DNA of 45,398 nucleotides, from positions 225,348 to 270,745 of the forward strand of contig JALHQH010000003.1 in the NCBI GenBank assembly GCA_022842065.1, read 5' to 3'. The position numbers were made by a program, and so were the translations under genes. Shown here piece by piece: positions 1 to 7,907 of this stretch (position 1 is its first letter; the number at the start of each line of letters is the position of its first letter). The notes beneath the pieces were generated by a model. The model searched no databases and was not told the DNA's origin. It saw only the letters and a program-made list of their open reading frames with translations. The stretch is from Caldilineaceae bacterium (GTDB lineage: Bacteria; Chloroflexota; Anaerolineae; Caldilineales; Caldilineaceae).

Positions 1-282
1 TCTTGCACCGTCTGCCCTGACAACAGCCAAATCAGTCTTACCGTCACCATCGTAATCAGCCGGACGCACGGTGTCCCCCGGTTCACCGTAGAGAACATTT
101 AAGTTACTACTCCCATCTTTATCTGTATCAAGGAGCCATTGTAGTTTAGACTGTGTCATTGCTTTGTCTGAAAATTCGGTTTGAGCAACGTATATAGAGC
201 CCTCTTCAGCTTGCGCAAGCATAAATGCAAAAAGAGATACAATGGTCCAAGTGATAACAGTAAAACGTATAAGGAATTTCAT
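1..282 (-). CDS. Secreted FG-GAP/VCBS repeat protein, N-terminal part (truncated by window edge)
   Basis: The reading frame starts at the ATG complementary to 280-282, with a GGAG ribosome site about 8 bases upstream, and stays open to the window edge (94 residues seen). The N-terminus MKFLIRFTVI...FAFMLAQA is a signal peptide with a hydrophobic core. Downstream are two calcium-binding-loop patterns, DTDKDG and DYDGDGKTDLAVVR; the second is the signature of FG-GAP/VCBS beta-propeller blades found in exported proteins. The C-terminal bulk lies outside the window, so the full function cannot be told; an extracellular binding or structural role is the family expectation. A long inverted repeat (359-460) lies upstream in its probable leader region. 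Confidence 0.75.
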   Translation of the reverse strand, partial: MKFLIRFTVITWTIVSLFAFMLAQAEEGSIYVAQTEFSDKAMTQSKLQWLLDTDKDGSSNLNVLYGEPGDTVRPADYDGDGKTDLAVVRADGAR

Positions 283-358
283 TGATTATCGCTCCTAAAC
301 TAAACTTGAACTCCAAAATGTACTCGACGGTATCGGCTCAGAACACCAAATTACTAAA

Positions 359-460
359 GGCTCTTTATGGATTGCAAGGATCTATTACCCAAATAGGCAT
401 TGCCACCGCTAGTGATTCGGCCTTTATTTGGTGCCAGATCCTTGCAACCCATAAAGAGCC
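359..460. repeat. Long inverted repeat, 25-bp arms
   Basis: Arms at 359-383 and 436-460 are complementary over 25 positions with one mismatch (GGCTCTTTATGG-A/G-TTGCAAGGATCT when both are read the same way). The 52-base interior has further partial complementarity (CCAAATA.GGC type). It could act as a terminator for the regulator upstream on the minus strand, or be a small mobile or palindromic repeat. No poly-T tract follows directly. Confidence 0.75.
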
Positions 461-641
461 TCCCCTTTAATATTAATATATTGTGCGGAAAAGTCAGGTT
501 GAACTTCACTGGCTTGGGCGATGATGGCGGCGATGGCAACAAACAACTTTCGGCCCGCTTCGGAGCATATCAGCGAATGCACCCTTTGGGCCGTGGAAGT
601 ATACCGAGCTTTAGAGTAGGATAACAGACATAGCGCTGCCT

Positions 642-696
642 AAGCATTGCCTGGCGTGTAGAAAAGCGTTGCCTGGGTGAGGAAAAGCGTTGCCTG
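642..696. repeat. Three-copy short tandem repeat (21-22 bp unit)
   Basis: The core AAGC-A/G-TTGCCTG occurs at 642, 664 and 685, giving spacings of 22 and 21 bases. It lies just past the stop codon of the BTAD regulator and is non-coding. Confidence 0.6.
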
Positions 697-741
697 CGCG
701 ACCACTTTGCGGTTGCGCGTAAAGTGGCGTGGAAGATTGGC

Positions 742-3700
742 TTACGCTTGCGCAGCAAGTTCAGCCAGGAGTGCTTTGGCGGCGCGCAGATCGGACGTGT
801 CAAAGCCTTCGCGAAACCAATGGTAGATAGGCACCAGCAACGTGTGGGCCTCTTTGGTTTTCTTTTGTCCCTGCCAGAAGTGGGCTAGGGTAATGGCGGC
901 GCGCAATTCAAACGCTTTGGCCCCTTGCGTCCGGCTGATGACAAGCGCGTTCTGCAGGCAGGCGACCGCTTCCTCCATCTGCCCGGTCTGTAAGAGCAAC
1001 TCGCCCAGGTAGCGGTAATTTTCGGCTTCCCACCACCGTTCACCGGTCTTTGCGCCCATTGCCAAGACCTGGCGCAGGTTGGCAATGGCGACCGCCACCG
1101 CTCCCACCTGCGCCTGCATCTCTACCCCCAAACGGTGCGTGTAGGTTAAGTAGGCGTGGTTGCCACTCTGGGTAAGCTGTGCCAGCACTTGCTCCTGTTG
1201 CGCAAGCGCCTGCGCTTGATCAGGTTGCTTGTCAAAACCGGCCCACAGGTATGTAACCATGGCGAAAAGCCGCCAGTAGGCTAAGTCATATTGATGGCAG
1301 ATGGCAAGCGCCCTTTCGGAATAGCCCAACGCCTGCGCCTTATCATGCGTAAAGATATGCAACAGGGAGGCGATGGTGAGCGCAGCCGCCTGATTCAGTG
1401 GTGTTGGCTGGACCGCCTGCAGCCGCAACGACTCGGCTGAGGAGATGAGCGCTTGCTCAGGATACCCTTGCAACCAAAGGGCGATTGCGCGAAAAGCATA
1501 GGTCATGATGGTCAACGACTGACTCTGCTGAAAGGTCTCCCCCACGGTTGCGCTACGCTGCGTAAAATTCTGGGCAAAATCGAGGCTCTGCGTAAGTTGT
1601 GCCAACGCCGCCGCTGCATCACCGCGAGAGAGCAGCGTTAGCCCACGGCCATGATGCGCTAACTCCAGCAAAAAGGGGTCATTGAGCCGTTGCGCTTGAG
1701 CCGGCATCTGTTCGGTCAAGCGATCCGCCTCAGCAAACTCGGCGCTGACAAAATGGGATAGCCATAAGCCGTAGTAGATGGAAACGATCCAGTCGCCAGG
1801 CTCCGTTTGCGCCGCAAGCTCTAACGCACGCGCGTAATAGGCTTTCACTTCCGTAACACCATAGCCCTGAATCCCCACCACGACGGCAGTCAACATCAGG
1901 AGCAATTTTAACTCGCTCGCACCATCCGTACACAGCTGCGGATGCTCCTCCAGCAATCGTAGCCCCTGTTGACAAAAGTCGTGAACCTCCTGCAAGGCAT
2001 AGATTTGAAAGGCCGCGGTGGCCGCTTCGCCATAGTAGGTCAGCGCACGTTCCGGGCGGTTAGCCGCTTCAAAATGGGCGGCCAACTGTCCGGCGACCGG
2101 CCCCCGGTCGTTGGCATAGAGCTGTTCCAAGGCTTCGGCCACCTGCTGATGATGATATTGGCGCCGGGTCTCGCTCAACGTGCGATAGGCCACTTCCCGG
2201 AGGAGATCGTGGCTAAAGTCATATTCGTTGGCGCGACGCTCACGGATGATGCGCCGGTTGCATAGCTCATCAAGGAGCGGTAACAGGGTTTCTATTTCGC
2301 GCTGACTAGCCTGTGCGATCACGGCCAGGGTAAACTGGCGGCCAATCGTTGCGGCGATATTAATGAATTCGCGCGCAGCGGTGGAGAGCTGGGTCAAGCG
2401 AGCCTGAATAATATGCTCAACTTTGGGGGGCAACTGCGACGCGTTACCATTTGCCGCGTGGGGCTGTGTGCGCCCCATTGCCAGACTCTCATCCCCAAGT
2501 GATCGCACCGTTTCGATCACAAAGAGCGGATGTCCTTCCGTGACGGTGTAGAGTTGCTGGATTTCGCGGTTGGTGATCGGCCGCTCGGCAAGCTGTTGTG
2601 CCAACGCCGCCGTCTCTTGGGCGGAAAGCGTGGTTACTTCGATGTTGGTCAGTTGATTGGCGTTCGCCAGATCGCGCAACAGCGTTTGCAGCGGGTGTAC
2701 GGCATCGACGGTTTCGCGGCGCCACGTCCCCACGACCAGCAACTTCGCGCGGGCATCAAAACGCAGGAGATAGCGTAACCACATCAGCGTTTCACTATCG
2801 CACCATTGTAGGTCATCGATCAGCAGCAACAGTGCGGTTCTGTCGATCAGGACCGCCCGCGCCAGGGCTTCAAAGAAACGATGCCGTTGCCAGGCTTCGC
2901 TGAGTGGACTGGGCGGGGATAGCTGTGGAAACTCGTTTAACAGTTCCGGCAACAGATGGGCGACTTCGCACAGCCACACGTGGCCCAACTTGTTCAGCGC
3001 CGGTTTGAGGGCCATACTGCGCAGCCATTCGGTCACCGGCGCATAGGCCAATGTCCCTTCGGCTTCGTAGGAGCGGGTACGCGCCGTGCGAATCCCTTGG
3101 GCGCTGGCCCAGGCCAGCAATTCTTCGGCAAGGCGGGTTTTGCCGATCCCGGCCTCGCCGGCAATGGAGACAAAGTGCGCCTGGCGCTGTTGAGCTTGTC
3201 CCCAGGCGGTCAAGAGGGTGCGCCATTCGGTGTCGCGCCCAACCAAAGGTGTATCGAACGGCGTTGGCGTCACACGCCAGTCGTCCAGCTGCGCTTGCCG
3301 CAACAGTTGCTGGTAGATCGACTGGGTCTCTTCATCGGGTTCGGCGCCCAGCTCGCGCTGCAAGATCGCGGCACAATTCTGATAATGCTGAAGCGCCGCC
3401 GTCCGGTCGCCATTGAGCGCGTGCAGTTGCATCAACCGGCGATAACCCGCTTCATTCAGGGGGTCGAGAGTGATCAACTGCTGGGCGTAGCGAATACCCG
3501 CCTGATATTCACGTTGGTGTTCATATAGATTGATCAGTTGCGCCAAGCCGCGCATCATATCTTGGCGTAACTTTTGGCGAATCGGGAGAATCCACTCATC
3601 AAGACACGCAGGAAATAGCTCACCTTGGTACAAGGTGGCAATTTTTGCCAGCTGCTCTGCATTGGTATGGTTGCCGCTTTGCAGCAATTTTTGCAATTCG

Positions 3701-4005
3701 GCCACATCCAACGTAAAGGCAGCGTCAGGTCGCCATTGCACAATCAGGTGATCTTGCTTGAGGAAATCATCAGGCGTTGGCAGCGCCTTCCGCAGTTTAA
3801 AGAGTAACTTACGTAGATTGCTGCGCGCCTGCTTCTCGCTCGAATCGGGCCAGAAGTGAAAAGCAAGTTGCTGACGCGATTGCGGCGTGTGAGCATGGAG
3901 TAGGAGATAGACCAACAGGGCTTGCAGGCGCAATTGGTGAAATTCTTTTAGCGGTTTTTCGTTATGGCTAATCTGAAAGCTACCCAACAGCCGAATCTTT
4001 AGCAT
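742..4005 (-). CDS. BTAD/SARP-type transcriptional regulator with AAA ATPase and TPR domains
   Basis: This is a 1087-residue cytoplasmic regulator. Residues 1-75 form an OmpR-like winged-helix DNA-binding domain (LLGSFQI start, RSNLRKLLFKLRKAL recognition region). Residues about 95-240 are the bacterial transcriptional activator domain (YQGELFPACLDEWI, DPLNEAGYRRLM). An NTPase domain follows with Walker A GEAGIGKT at 283-290 and Walker B LLLLIDDLQW at 392-401, the arrangement of MalT/LAL-type STAND regulators. The C-terminal 450 residues are degenerate TPR helices that usually sense a ligand or partner. The ATG is preceded by AAGAGAGA. It is divergent from the small ABM-domain gene at 4412, which may be its target (inference). 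The inducer is unknown. The length and order are typical of giant regulators in Chloroflexota and Actinomycetota. Confidence 0.92.
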   Translation of the reverse strand: MLKIRLLGSFQISHNEKPLKEFHQLRLQALLVYLLLHAHTPQSRQQLAFHFWPDSSEKQARSNLRKLLFKLRKALPTPDDFLKQDHLIVQWRPDAAFTLDVAELQKLLQSGNHTNAEQLAKIATLYQGELFPACLDEWILPIRQKLRQDMMRGLAQLINLYEHQREYQAGIRYAQQLITLDPLNEAGYRRLMQLHALNGDRTAALQHYQNCAAILQRELGAEPDEETQSIYQQLLRQAQLDDWRVTPTPFDTPLVGRDTEWRTLLTAWGQAQQRQAHFVSIAGEAGIGKTRLAEELLAWASAQGIRTARTRSYEAEGTLAYAPVTEWLRSMALKPALNKLGHVWLCEVAHLLPELLNEFPQLSPPSPLSEAWQRHRFFEALARAVLIDRTALLLLIDDLQWCDSETLMWLRYLLRFDARAKLLVVGTWRRETVDAVHPLQTLLRDLANANQLTNIEVTTLSAQETAALAQQLAERPITNREIQQLYTVTEGHPLFVIETVRSLGDESLAMGRTQPHAANGNASQLPPKVEHIIQARLTQLSTAAREFINIAATIGRQFTLAVIAQASQREIETLLPLLDELCNRRIIRERRANEYDFSHDLLREVAYRTLSETRRQYHHQQVAEALEQLYANDRGPVAGQLAAHFEAANRPERALTYYGEAATAAFQIYALQEVHDFCQQGLRLLEEHPQLCTDGASELKLLLMLTAVVVGIQGYGVTEVKAYYARALELAAQTEPGDWIVSIYYGLWLSHFVSAEFAEADRLTEQMPAQAQRLNDPFLLELAHHGRGLTLLSRGDAAAALAQLTQSLDFAQNFTQRSATVGETFQQSQSLTIMTYAFRAIALWLQGYPEQALISSAESLRLQAVQPTPLNQAAALTIASLLHIFTHDKAQALGYSERALAICHQYDLAYWRLFAMVTYLWAGFDKQPDQAQALAQQEQVLAQLTQSGNHAYLTYTHRLGVEMQAQVGAVAVAIANLRQVLAMGAKTGERWWEAENYRYLGELLLQTGQMEEAVACLQNALVISRTQGAKAFELRAAITLAHFWQGQKKTKEAHTLLVPIYHWFREGFDTSDLRAAKALLAELAAQA

Positions 4006-4411
4006 TATAAAAATCTCTCTTGATCAGTAACTTGAGTTTAGAGCCAAACCGAGGTAGCGAACTTTAACAACGGAAAAGGAATTGGGCAAAAATGAGTAGT
4101 GTTGAAGAGAATGAGTAAATCTGGAAAACAGCCCGGCCAAGCAAGCGGCGTAGCCAACCTGGCGTTGACTGGGGAGCGTAGTCCCCGAAGTCGGTCGGCA
4201 GCGGTGGTAGTTGGGCGGCAACATGGGCGAGGATGTTGCCGGTCAGTAGTGCGCGTTCGGGGAGCCGGTAATGCACAATCCGCAGGAAAAACCTACCCAT
4301 TCTTCCGGTGTGCAATAACAATATTGTGTTTATAATCCTTGTGTCCTGGTCTGTTAGCGCGCAAGCATGGATGACACAAATAAAATTTAGCCATAACAAA
4401 GGGAGTAATAG
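4006..4411. other. Divergent intergenic region
   Basis: This 406-bp gap separates the divergent BTAD regulator and ABM gene, so it should hold both promoters. A TATAAT hexamer at 4331-4336 lies about 75 bases before the ABM start, but no good -35 box is seen at 17 bases. Overlapping it is the small palindrome ACAATATTGT (around 4317-4327), a possible operator. A small GGGGA...TCCCC stem lies near 4171-4186. No gene is recognised. Confidence 0.35.
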
Positions 4412-4717
4412 ATGATTGTCGAATATATTCGCTACACGATTGCGGATGAGCAACAAAAAGACTTTGAAGAAGCCTATCGCCAGGCCCAGAGCGCACTGCA
4501 GGCCTCATCCCACTGTTTGGGTTGGGAGCTGACACAATGTGTTGAAGAACCAACCGCGTATATACTACGCATTGAGTGGGATTCTGTCGAAGGTCATCTG
4601 GAAGGTTTTCGGAAAAGCGCTGAGTTTCGCACTTTTTTCGCGGCGATTCGACCATTCGTCGACAAGATTGCTGAAATGCGCCACTACCAGCGCACGGCTG
4701 TGGTTGGCACGCGCTAG
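4412..4717 (+). CDS. Antibiotic biosynthesis monooxygenase (ABM) domain protein
   Basis: This 101-residue ORF has an excellent ribosome site (AAGGGAG, 6 bases before ATG). The pattern [10 protein letters not shown] at the start, a helix ([12 protein letters not shown]), a strand with [13 protein letters not shown], then [13 protein letters not shown] and a helix [12 protein letters not shown] is the ferredoxin-like fold of the dimeric ABM family. Members include small cofactor-free monooxygenases, haem-degrading enzymes and quinol-processing proteins; the substrate cannot be told from sequence. It is divergent from the regulator at 742-4005. Its 3' end abuts the lutC-like relic on the other strand. 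Confidence 0.82.
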   Translation: MIVEYIRYTIADEQQKDFEEAYRQAQSALQASSHCLGWELTQCVEEPTAYILRIEWDSVEGHLEGFRKSAEFRTFFAAIRPFVDKIAEMRHYQRTAVVGTR

Positions 4718-4729
4718 GCTTCGCCCGCA

Positions 4730-5066
4730 AAAAAGATCGACCAGTTTGCCGTTGGCGCGCTTAGCCCGCAACCACTCTGCCCTGGTTGGTGCCAGGCGGT
4801 GCAAGGGCATCAGCGCGATGTGGCGGATGGAGAGTAGGCTGGCGATGCGGCGGCGTTGTACGCCGGCTACCATCAGCATGGAACCAGTGTTGGCAAAGGC
4901 GGCCTCGACACTGGTGACCCCATGCCAAATGGAAGGCGCTTGGGCGCGCGGTCCCTGTGGAAAGGTCCGCAGGGGTCACCAGTTGCAAGTTCATATCGGT
5001 ATGGGCCGCGGCCAGTGCGGAAATGGGGAGCACGGCCACGGCCCAACTGCGCACGATCAGTGCTAG
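4730..5066 (-). pseudogene. Broken lutC-like (LUD domain) gene fragment
   Basis: Two reading frames on the minus strand together match the middle of the intact LutC at 19187-19951. The upstream part reads RSWAVAVLPISAL...MNLQLVTPADL, matching LSWAPALLPVPAI...LNFQLITPTDL. After a frameshift near 4950 it continues as TSVEAAFANTGSMLMV and on to KLVDLF near 4730. By eye, 31 of 50 residues agree with the intact copy over the segment starting MLMV. It corresponds to roughly residues 104-213 of 254. The N-terminal 100 and C-terminal 40 residues are absent, and the flanking genes press against both ends. It is therefore a decayed paralogue, not a functional gene; at about 62% identity it is not a recent copy of the local lutC. 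Confidence 0.85.
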
Positions 5067-5078
5067 CGCCAGACGGTG

Positions 5079-5915
5079 CTACAGCGTCAGCAGGGTTGCC
5101 CCGTCTTCGCCACCGGCCCAAATGCCTTCTGCCGTGCGGAAAAGCGTGAGCGCGGGCTTGCTATCAGCAATCTGCGTCCATTGTTCACCATCGTCGGAGC
5201 GCCAAAGCCCTTGCTCATCGCTCAGCAGCCAGCCGGTGGCCGTGGCGGTCAGGGCATCGACGCGGGTCGGGCCGTGGGTAACGGGCTGAAAGGTGCGGCC
5301 ACTGTCGGTTGAGCGCCAAAGCCCTTGCGCTTCGGTGCCGGCCAGCACCACCTGTGTCTCGTGGAAATCCGGGGCCACGGCGACAACTTGCACCACCCCA
5401 TCAATGCCTTCGCTGCGCTTCCAGCCGCGCCCCGCATTGGGGGAACGGTAGAGCCCATCTTCGGTACCGGCAAAGACGACTTCCCATTGGGGCCAGCGAT
5501 CAGCCGGGATGACTGGTGCCCAGGCCACGGTGAGGACGGTATAATCGCGTAAGCCAAAGTTGCAAGTCGTCCAACTGTGGCCGCGGTTATGCGAGCGCAG
5601 CAGACCGCCACCGGCACTGCCGGCCAAAAGGACGCCCGTTTCCTCCACGCGTGGATCGGCGGCGATGCAGAGCACGGGGGTCTCCACGCCATCCATCCAC
5701 GAGGCCTGCCAGTCGCTACCGGCATTCAGGCTGAACGCAGTGCCATGTGGCAAGCCGCCAACGAGAATGCGCTCGCCATCGGTGCCACAACAGGCTAACT
5801 CCACCTCTGGCTGTGGCACCGCTTCTAGCCCTTTGCCATTCATCGCAAAGAGCCCTTCTGGCCCGGCAGCCCATAATTTATTCTCAATTTTGGCAAAAGA
5901 TAAGATGATCGGCAT
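5079..5915 (-). CDS. Asp-box / BNR-like beta-propeller protein
   Basis: The protein has 278 residues and no evident signal peptide or membrane segment. It contains at least four Asp-box motifs of the S-x-D/N-x-G-x-x-W/F kind: SHNRGHSW, SPNAGRGW, STDSGRTF and SDDGEQW. Each is preceded by strands such as VFAGTEDGLYRS, VLAGTEAQGLWRS and WLLSDEQGLWRS. This is the blade pattern of sialidase-like, YCF48-like and Vps10-like propellers, used as binding or assembly platforms. No sialidase catalytic residues (the Arg triad) are recognised, so an enzymatic role is unlikely. The upstream sequence is weak in ribosome-site signal. The GroEL paralogue lies upstream on the same strand. Confidence 0.75.
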   Translation of the reverse strand: MPIILSFAKIENKLWAAGPEGLFAMNGKGLEAVPQPEVELACCGTDGERILVGGLPHGTAFSLNAGSDWQASWMDGVETPVLCIAADPRVEETGVLLAGSAGGGLLRSHNRGHSWTTCNFGLRDYTVLTVAWAPVIPADRWPQWEVVFAGTEDGLYRSPNAGRGWKRSEGIDGVVQVVAVAPDFHETQVVLAGTEAQGLWRSTDSGRTFQPVTHGPTRVDALTATATGWLLSDEQGLWRSDDGEQWTQIADSKPALTLFRTAEGIWAGGEDGATLLTL

Positions 5916-5962
5916 ATGGCGAATAATCTACTTCTCTTCGTTTAAGTTGACGAAATGATCCT

Positions 5963-6036
5963 GATGCGTAAAACGTAAAACGTGAGGTGTCTACCCGAAA
6001 GATCGTGGGGCTGTACCTCTTTACGTTTCACGCATC
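5963..6036. repeat. Inverted repeat built from ACGTAAAACGT words
   Basis: Arms 5963-5979 and 6020-6036 (GATGCGT-A/G-AAACGTAAA) pair over 17 positions with one mismatch. The arms and their flanks also contain repeated near-identical words (GTAAAACGT several times), so the hairpin is made of quasi-tandem units. It lies directly after the GroEL-like stop codon (6045, minus strand) and may serve as its terminator. Confidence 0.6.
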
Positions 6037-6044
6037 ACGTTTTA

Positions 6045-7676
6045 CTAATCCGGCTGCAAGCTCTGTTGTGGCTTGCGATGATAGACGATGGCGTCGGTGG
6101 AAAGGGCCATCATGGCACCACTAGCGGCAATATGTAGCACCTTCGCGACGACATCATTGACATCTAACACGCCACTGGTATAGGCATCAACCACCTTGCC
6201 GGCAAAGACATCAAAGGTCGTGTTAGGGCCACCATCGCGAATCTGCTGCATAAAGACCCTGGGTACGCCCAAGCCACTGTTAGTGATAATCTGCTCCAAC
6301 GGGGCAGCCAGGGCTTTGGCCAAAAGGCGCATCCCCTGGGCGACACCCTCATCGCTTTCGGCATCGGCCGCGGCTAACACGGCTGGGATGCAGTGGAAAA
6401 GCCCCGCCCCACCACCGGCAACCACCCCACCCCGTTGGGCTGCGGAGAGCACCTTGAACGAGCGGGTTGCCTGTGCTTCACGCACCTCGCGTTCGCCTTT
6501 GACGTGGGCACCGATCTTCAACTCACCGACCCCACCAGTCAAGGTGGCCAAACGGCGCATATACTTGGGTCGATCTTCGTCATCCAGGGGTGTATCTACA
6601 ACCAGGCGCCGCAGCCGCGAGACCTCATCCTGGATCTCGGCCCGCTGGCTATCATGGGCGACGACGACGACGCCTTTGTTGGCAAACTCAACTCGTTGGG
6701 TCTGGCCCAAATCACTGGGCAAGGCACGCGCCCCACTGCGCACATGACTGGTGCCCAAGACCGTTGCCCCAGTCAATAACGCTAAGTCGGTTAGGGCCCA
6801 CTTGAACTCTTGTCCGATCACTTTGAGTTTGACAGCCAGCGTTGACAGCTTTTTCTTATCTTCGGGGGCCTGTTGATTGGTGACCAATGTACCCAACGCT
6901 GAACCGCTGACATCCAAGGCAATGACGGCCAACGCTTTGTGGCCCTGTTGCACGGCTGCTTCCATCACCGGCAGAATCTGGCTGGCATCGGTGAGCCGTT
7001 CGTCGAAGATCGCGATAGCCGGTGCGGTCAGCAGGGCACGCCGTTGATCCGGCTGGGTGTAAAAATACATGCTGCTAATCTCGGCCGCGAAATGCGCGCC
7101 GGCAATATAGCGCCGTTGCAGATAAGGAGCCACAAACTTTTCGATCACAATGTGGGCATCGGCCCCCAACAGGTAGCTCATCTCGCCCAATACTGCGGCC
7201 AGGGCTTCATCTTTGGTGATCGTTCGCGCCACCGCGGCCAGGTCAGTTTCGCCGGTGATGGGGCGGGACTGTTGATTGAGGGTCGCAATCGCCACCTTCA
7301 CCCCTTGCTCGATCCCGCGCGCCATCCGCACCGAATTGAAGCCGGCGTTGCTCATGCGTACGCCTTCCCGATAGAGCGACCGTGCAATCAAAGCGGCGGT
7401 CGCGCCCCCATCCCCAGCCCGTTGGCCAACGCGCCAGATCAGGCTACGCATCACCATCGCGCCAATATCGGTCCGCTGATTGCCCAGGCTGATAATGCGG
7501 CGCACAATGGTCGATGCATCATCCAACATCTCGACCCGATTACCGGCCGTTGGCCCACTGGCCACTGCCCCGCCTGTGGGCCCGATCGTCGGCGCAAGCA
7601 GATCGGCGATCATGTTGATACCAATCATGATATCTTGATGCGTCGTCGGTTGTTTAACAACTCGTGGTCTATTCAT
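6045..7676 (-). CDS. Divergent GroEL-type (group I) chaperonin paralogue
   Basis: The frame is open to 7751, but the ATG at 7674-7676 (MNRPRVVKQP) gives 543 residues, the usual GroEL length, and fits the family N-terminus. Family landmarks are IADLLAPTIGPTGG (GroEL TLGPKG), LDDAS at 51-55 (D52 region), GDGGAT at 88-93 (GroEL GDGTTT), GGVGELKIGA at 381-390 and VVAGGG at 418-423. Several key residues differ. The phosphate-contacting TTT is GAT. The 26 residues before VVAGGG contain no Asp, so the equivalent of GroEL D398, needed for ATP hydrolysis, is missing. The C-terminus ends HRKPQQSLQPD without a GGM tail. No groES is adjacent. It is probably a specialised, possibly ATPase-impaired paralogue rather than the housekeeping chaperonin. 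Confidence 0.85.
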   Translation of the reverse strand: MNRPRVVKQPTTHQDIMIGINMIADLLAPTIGPTGGAVASGPTAGNRVEMLDDASTIVRRIISLGNQRTDIGAMVMRSLIWRVGQRAGDGGATAALIARSLYREGVRMSNAGFNSVRMARGIEQGVKVAIATLNQQSRPITGETDLAAVARTITKDEALAAVLGEMSYLLGADAHIVIEKFVAPYLQRRYIAGAHFAAEISSMYFYTQPDQRRALLTAPAIAIFDERLTDASQILPVMEAAVQQGHKALAVIALDVSGSALGTLVTNQQAPEDKKKLSTLAVKLKVIGQEFKWALTDLALLTGATVLGTSHVRSGARALPSDLGQTQRVEFANKGVVVVAHDSQRAEIQDEVSRLRRLVVDTPLDDEDRPKYMRRLATLTGGVGELKIGAHVKGEREVREAQATRSFKVLSAAQRGGVVAGGGAGLFHCIPAVLAAADAESDEGVAQGMRLLAKALAAPLEQIITNSGLGVPRVFMQQIRDGGPNTTFDVFAGKVVDAYTSGVLDVNDVVAKVLHIAASGAMMALSTDAIVYHRKPQQSLQPD

Positions 7677-7733
7677 AGGATTGTTTCGTCTGCTTTTAAG
7701 CGTTTTCGCCGCGTTTATAGAATAAGAGTAAGC

Positions 7734-7813
7734 GGTAGACAAGTAGTACACAGGTCAACAAGTAACATCCAGGTGTCTACTGGTTTACCTGCTTGCCTGT
7801 GTACTTGTTTACC
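7734..7813. repeat. Imperfect inverted repeat between NamZ-like and GroEL-like genes
   Basis: The right arm 7782-7813, read in reverse complement (GGTAAACAAGTACACAGG...), pairs with the left arm starting at 7734 (GGTAGACAAGTAGTACACAGG...) with a few mismatches and small bulges. The arms contain repeated ACAAGTA/ACAGGT words. It is 57 bases upstream of the GroEL-like start and downstream of the NamZ-like stop, both on the minus strand, so it may be a terminator or leader structure. Confidence 0.55.
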
Positions 7814-7907
7814 AATAATTTACGTTAGGGATTAGGAAAAAATGTCAGTACTGGTTGTACCCAAAATAGTCTACATGAATCTTGTTAGAAAACCAAATAT
7901 GCAATGC

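Larger units (their letters stand above)
283..741. other. Non-coding gap with hairpin and short tandem repeat
   Basis: There is no convincing gene between the regulator stop at 742 and the FG-GAP start at 282, both on the minus strand. The gap holds the inverted repeat at 359-460, a three-copy 21/22-bp tandem repeat at 642-696 and a weak stem at 702-727 (CCACTTT against AAAGTGG) just beyond the regulator stop that could help termination. Confidence 0.6.

Noticed and set aside
642..696. CRISPR-like repeat
   Set aside because: Units are only 12 conserved bases at 21-22 base spacing with no true spacers and no cas genes in the window.
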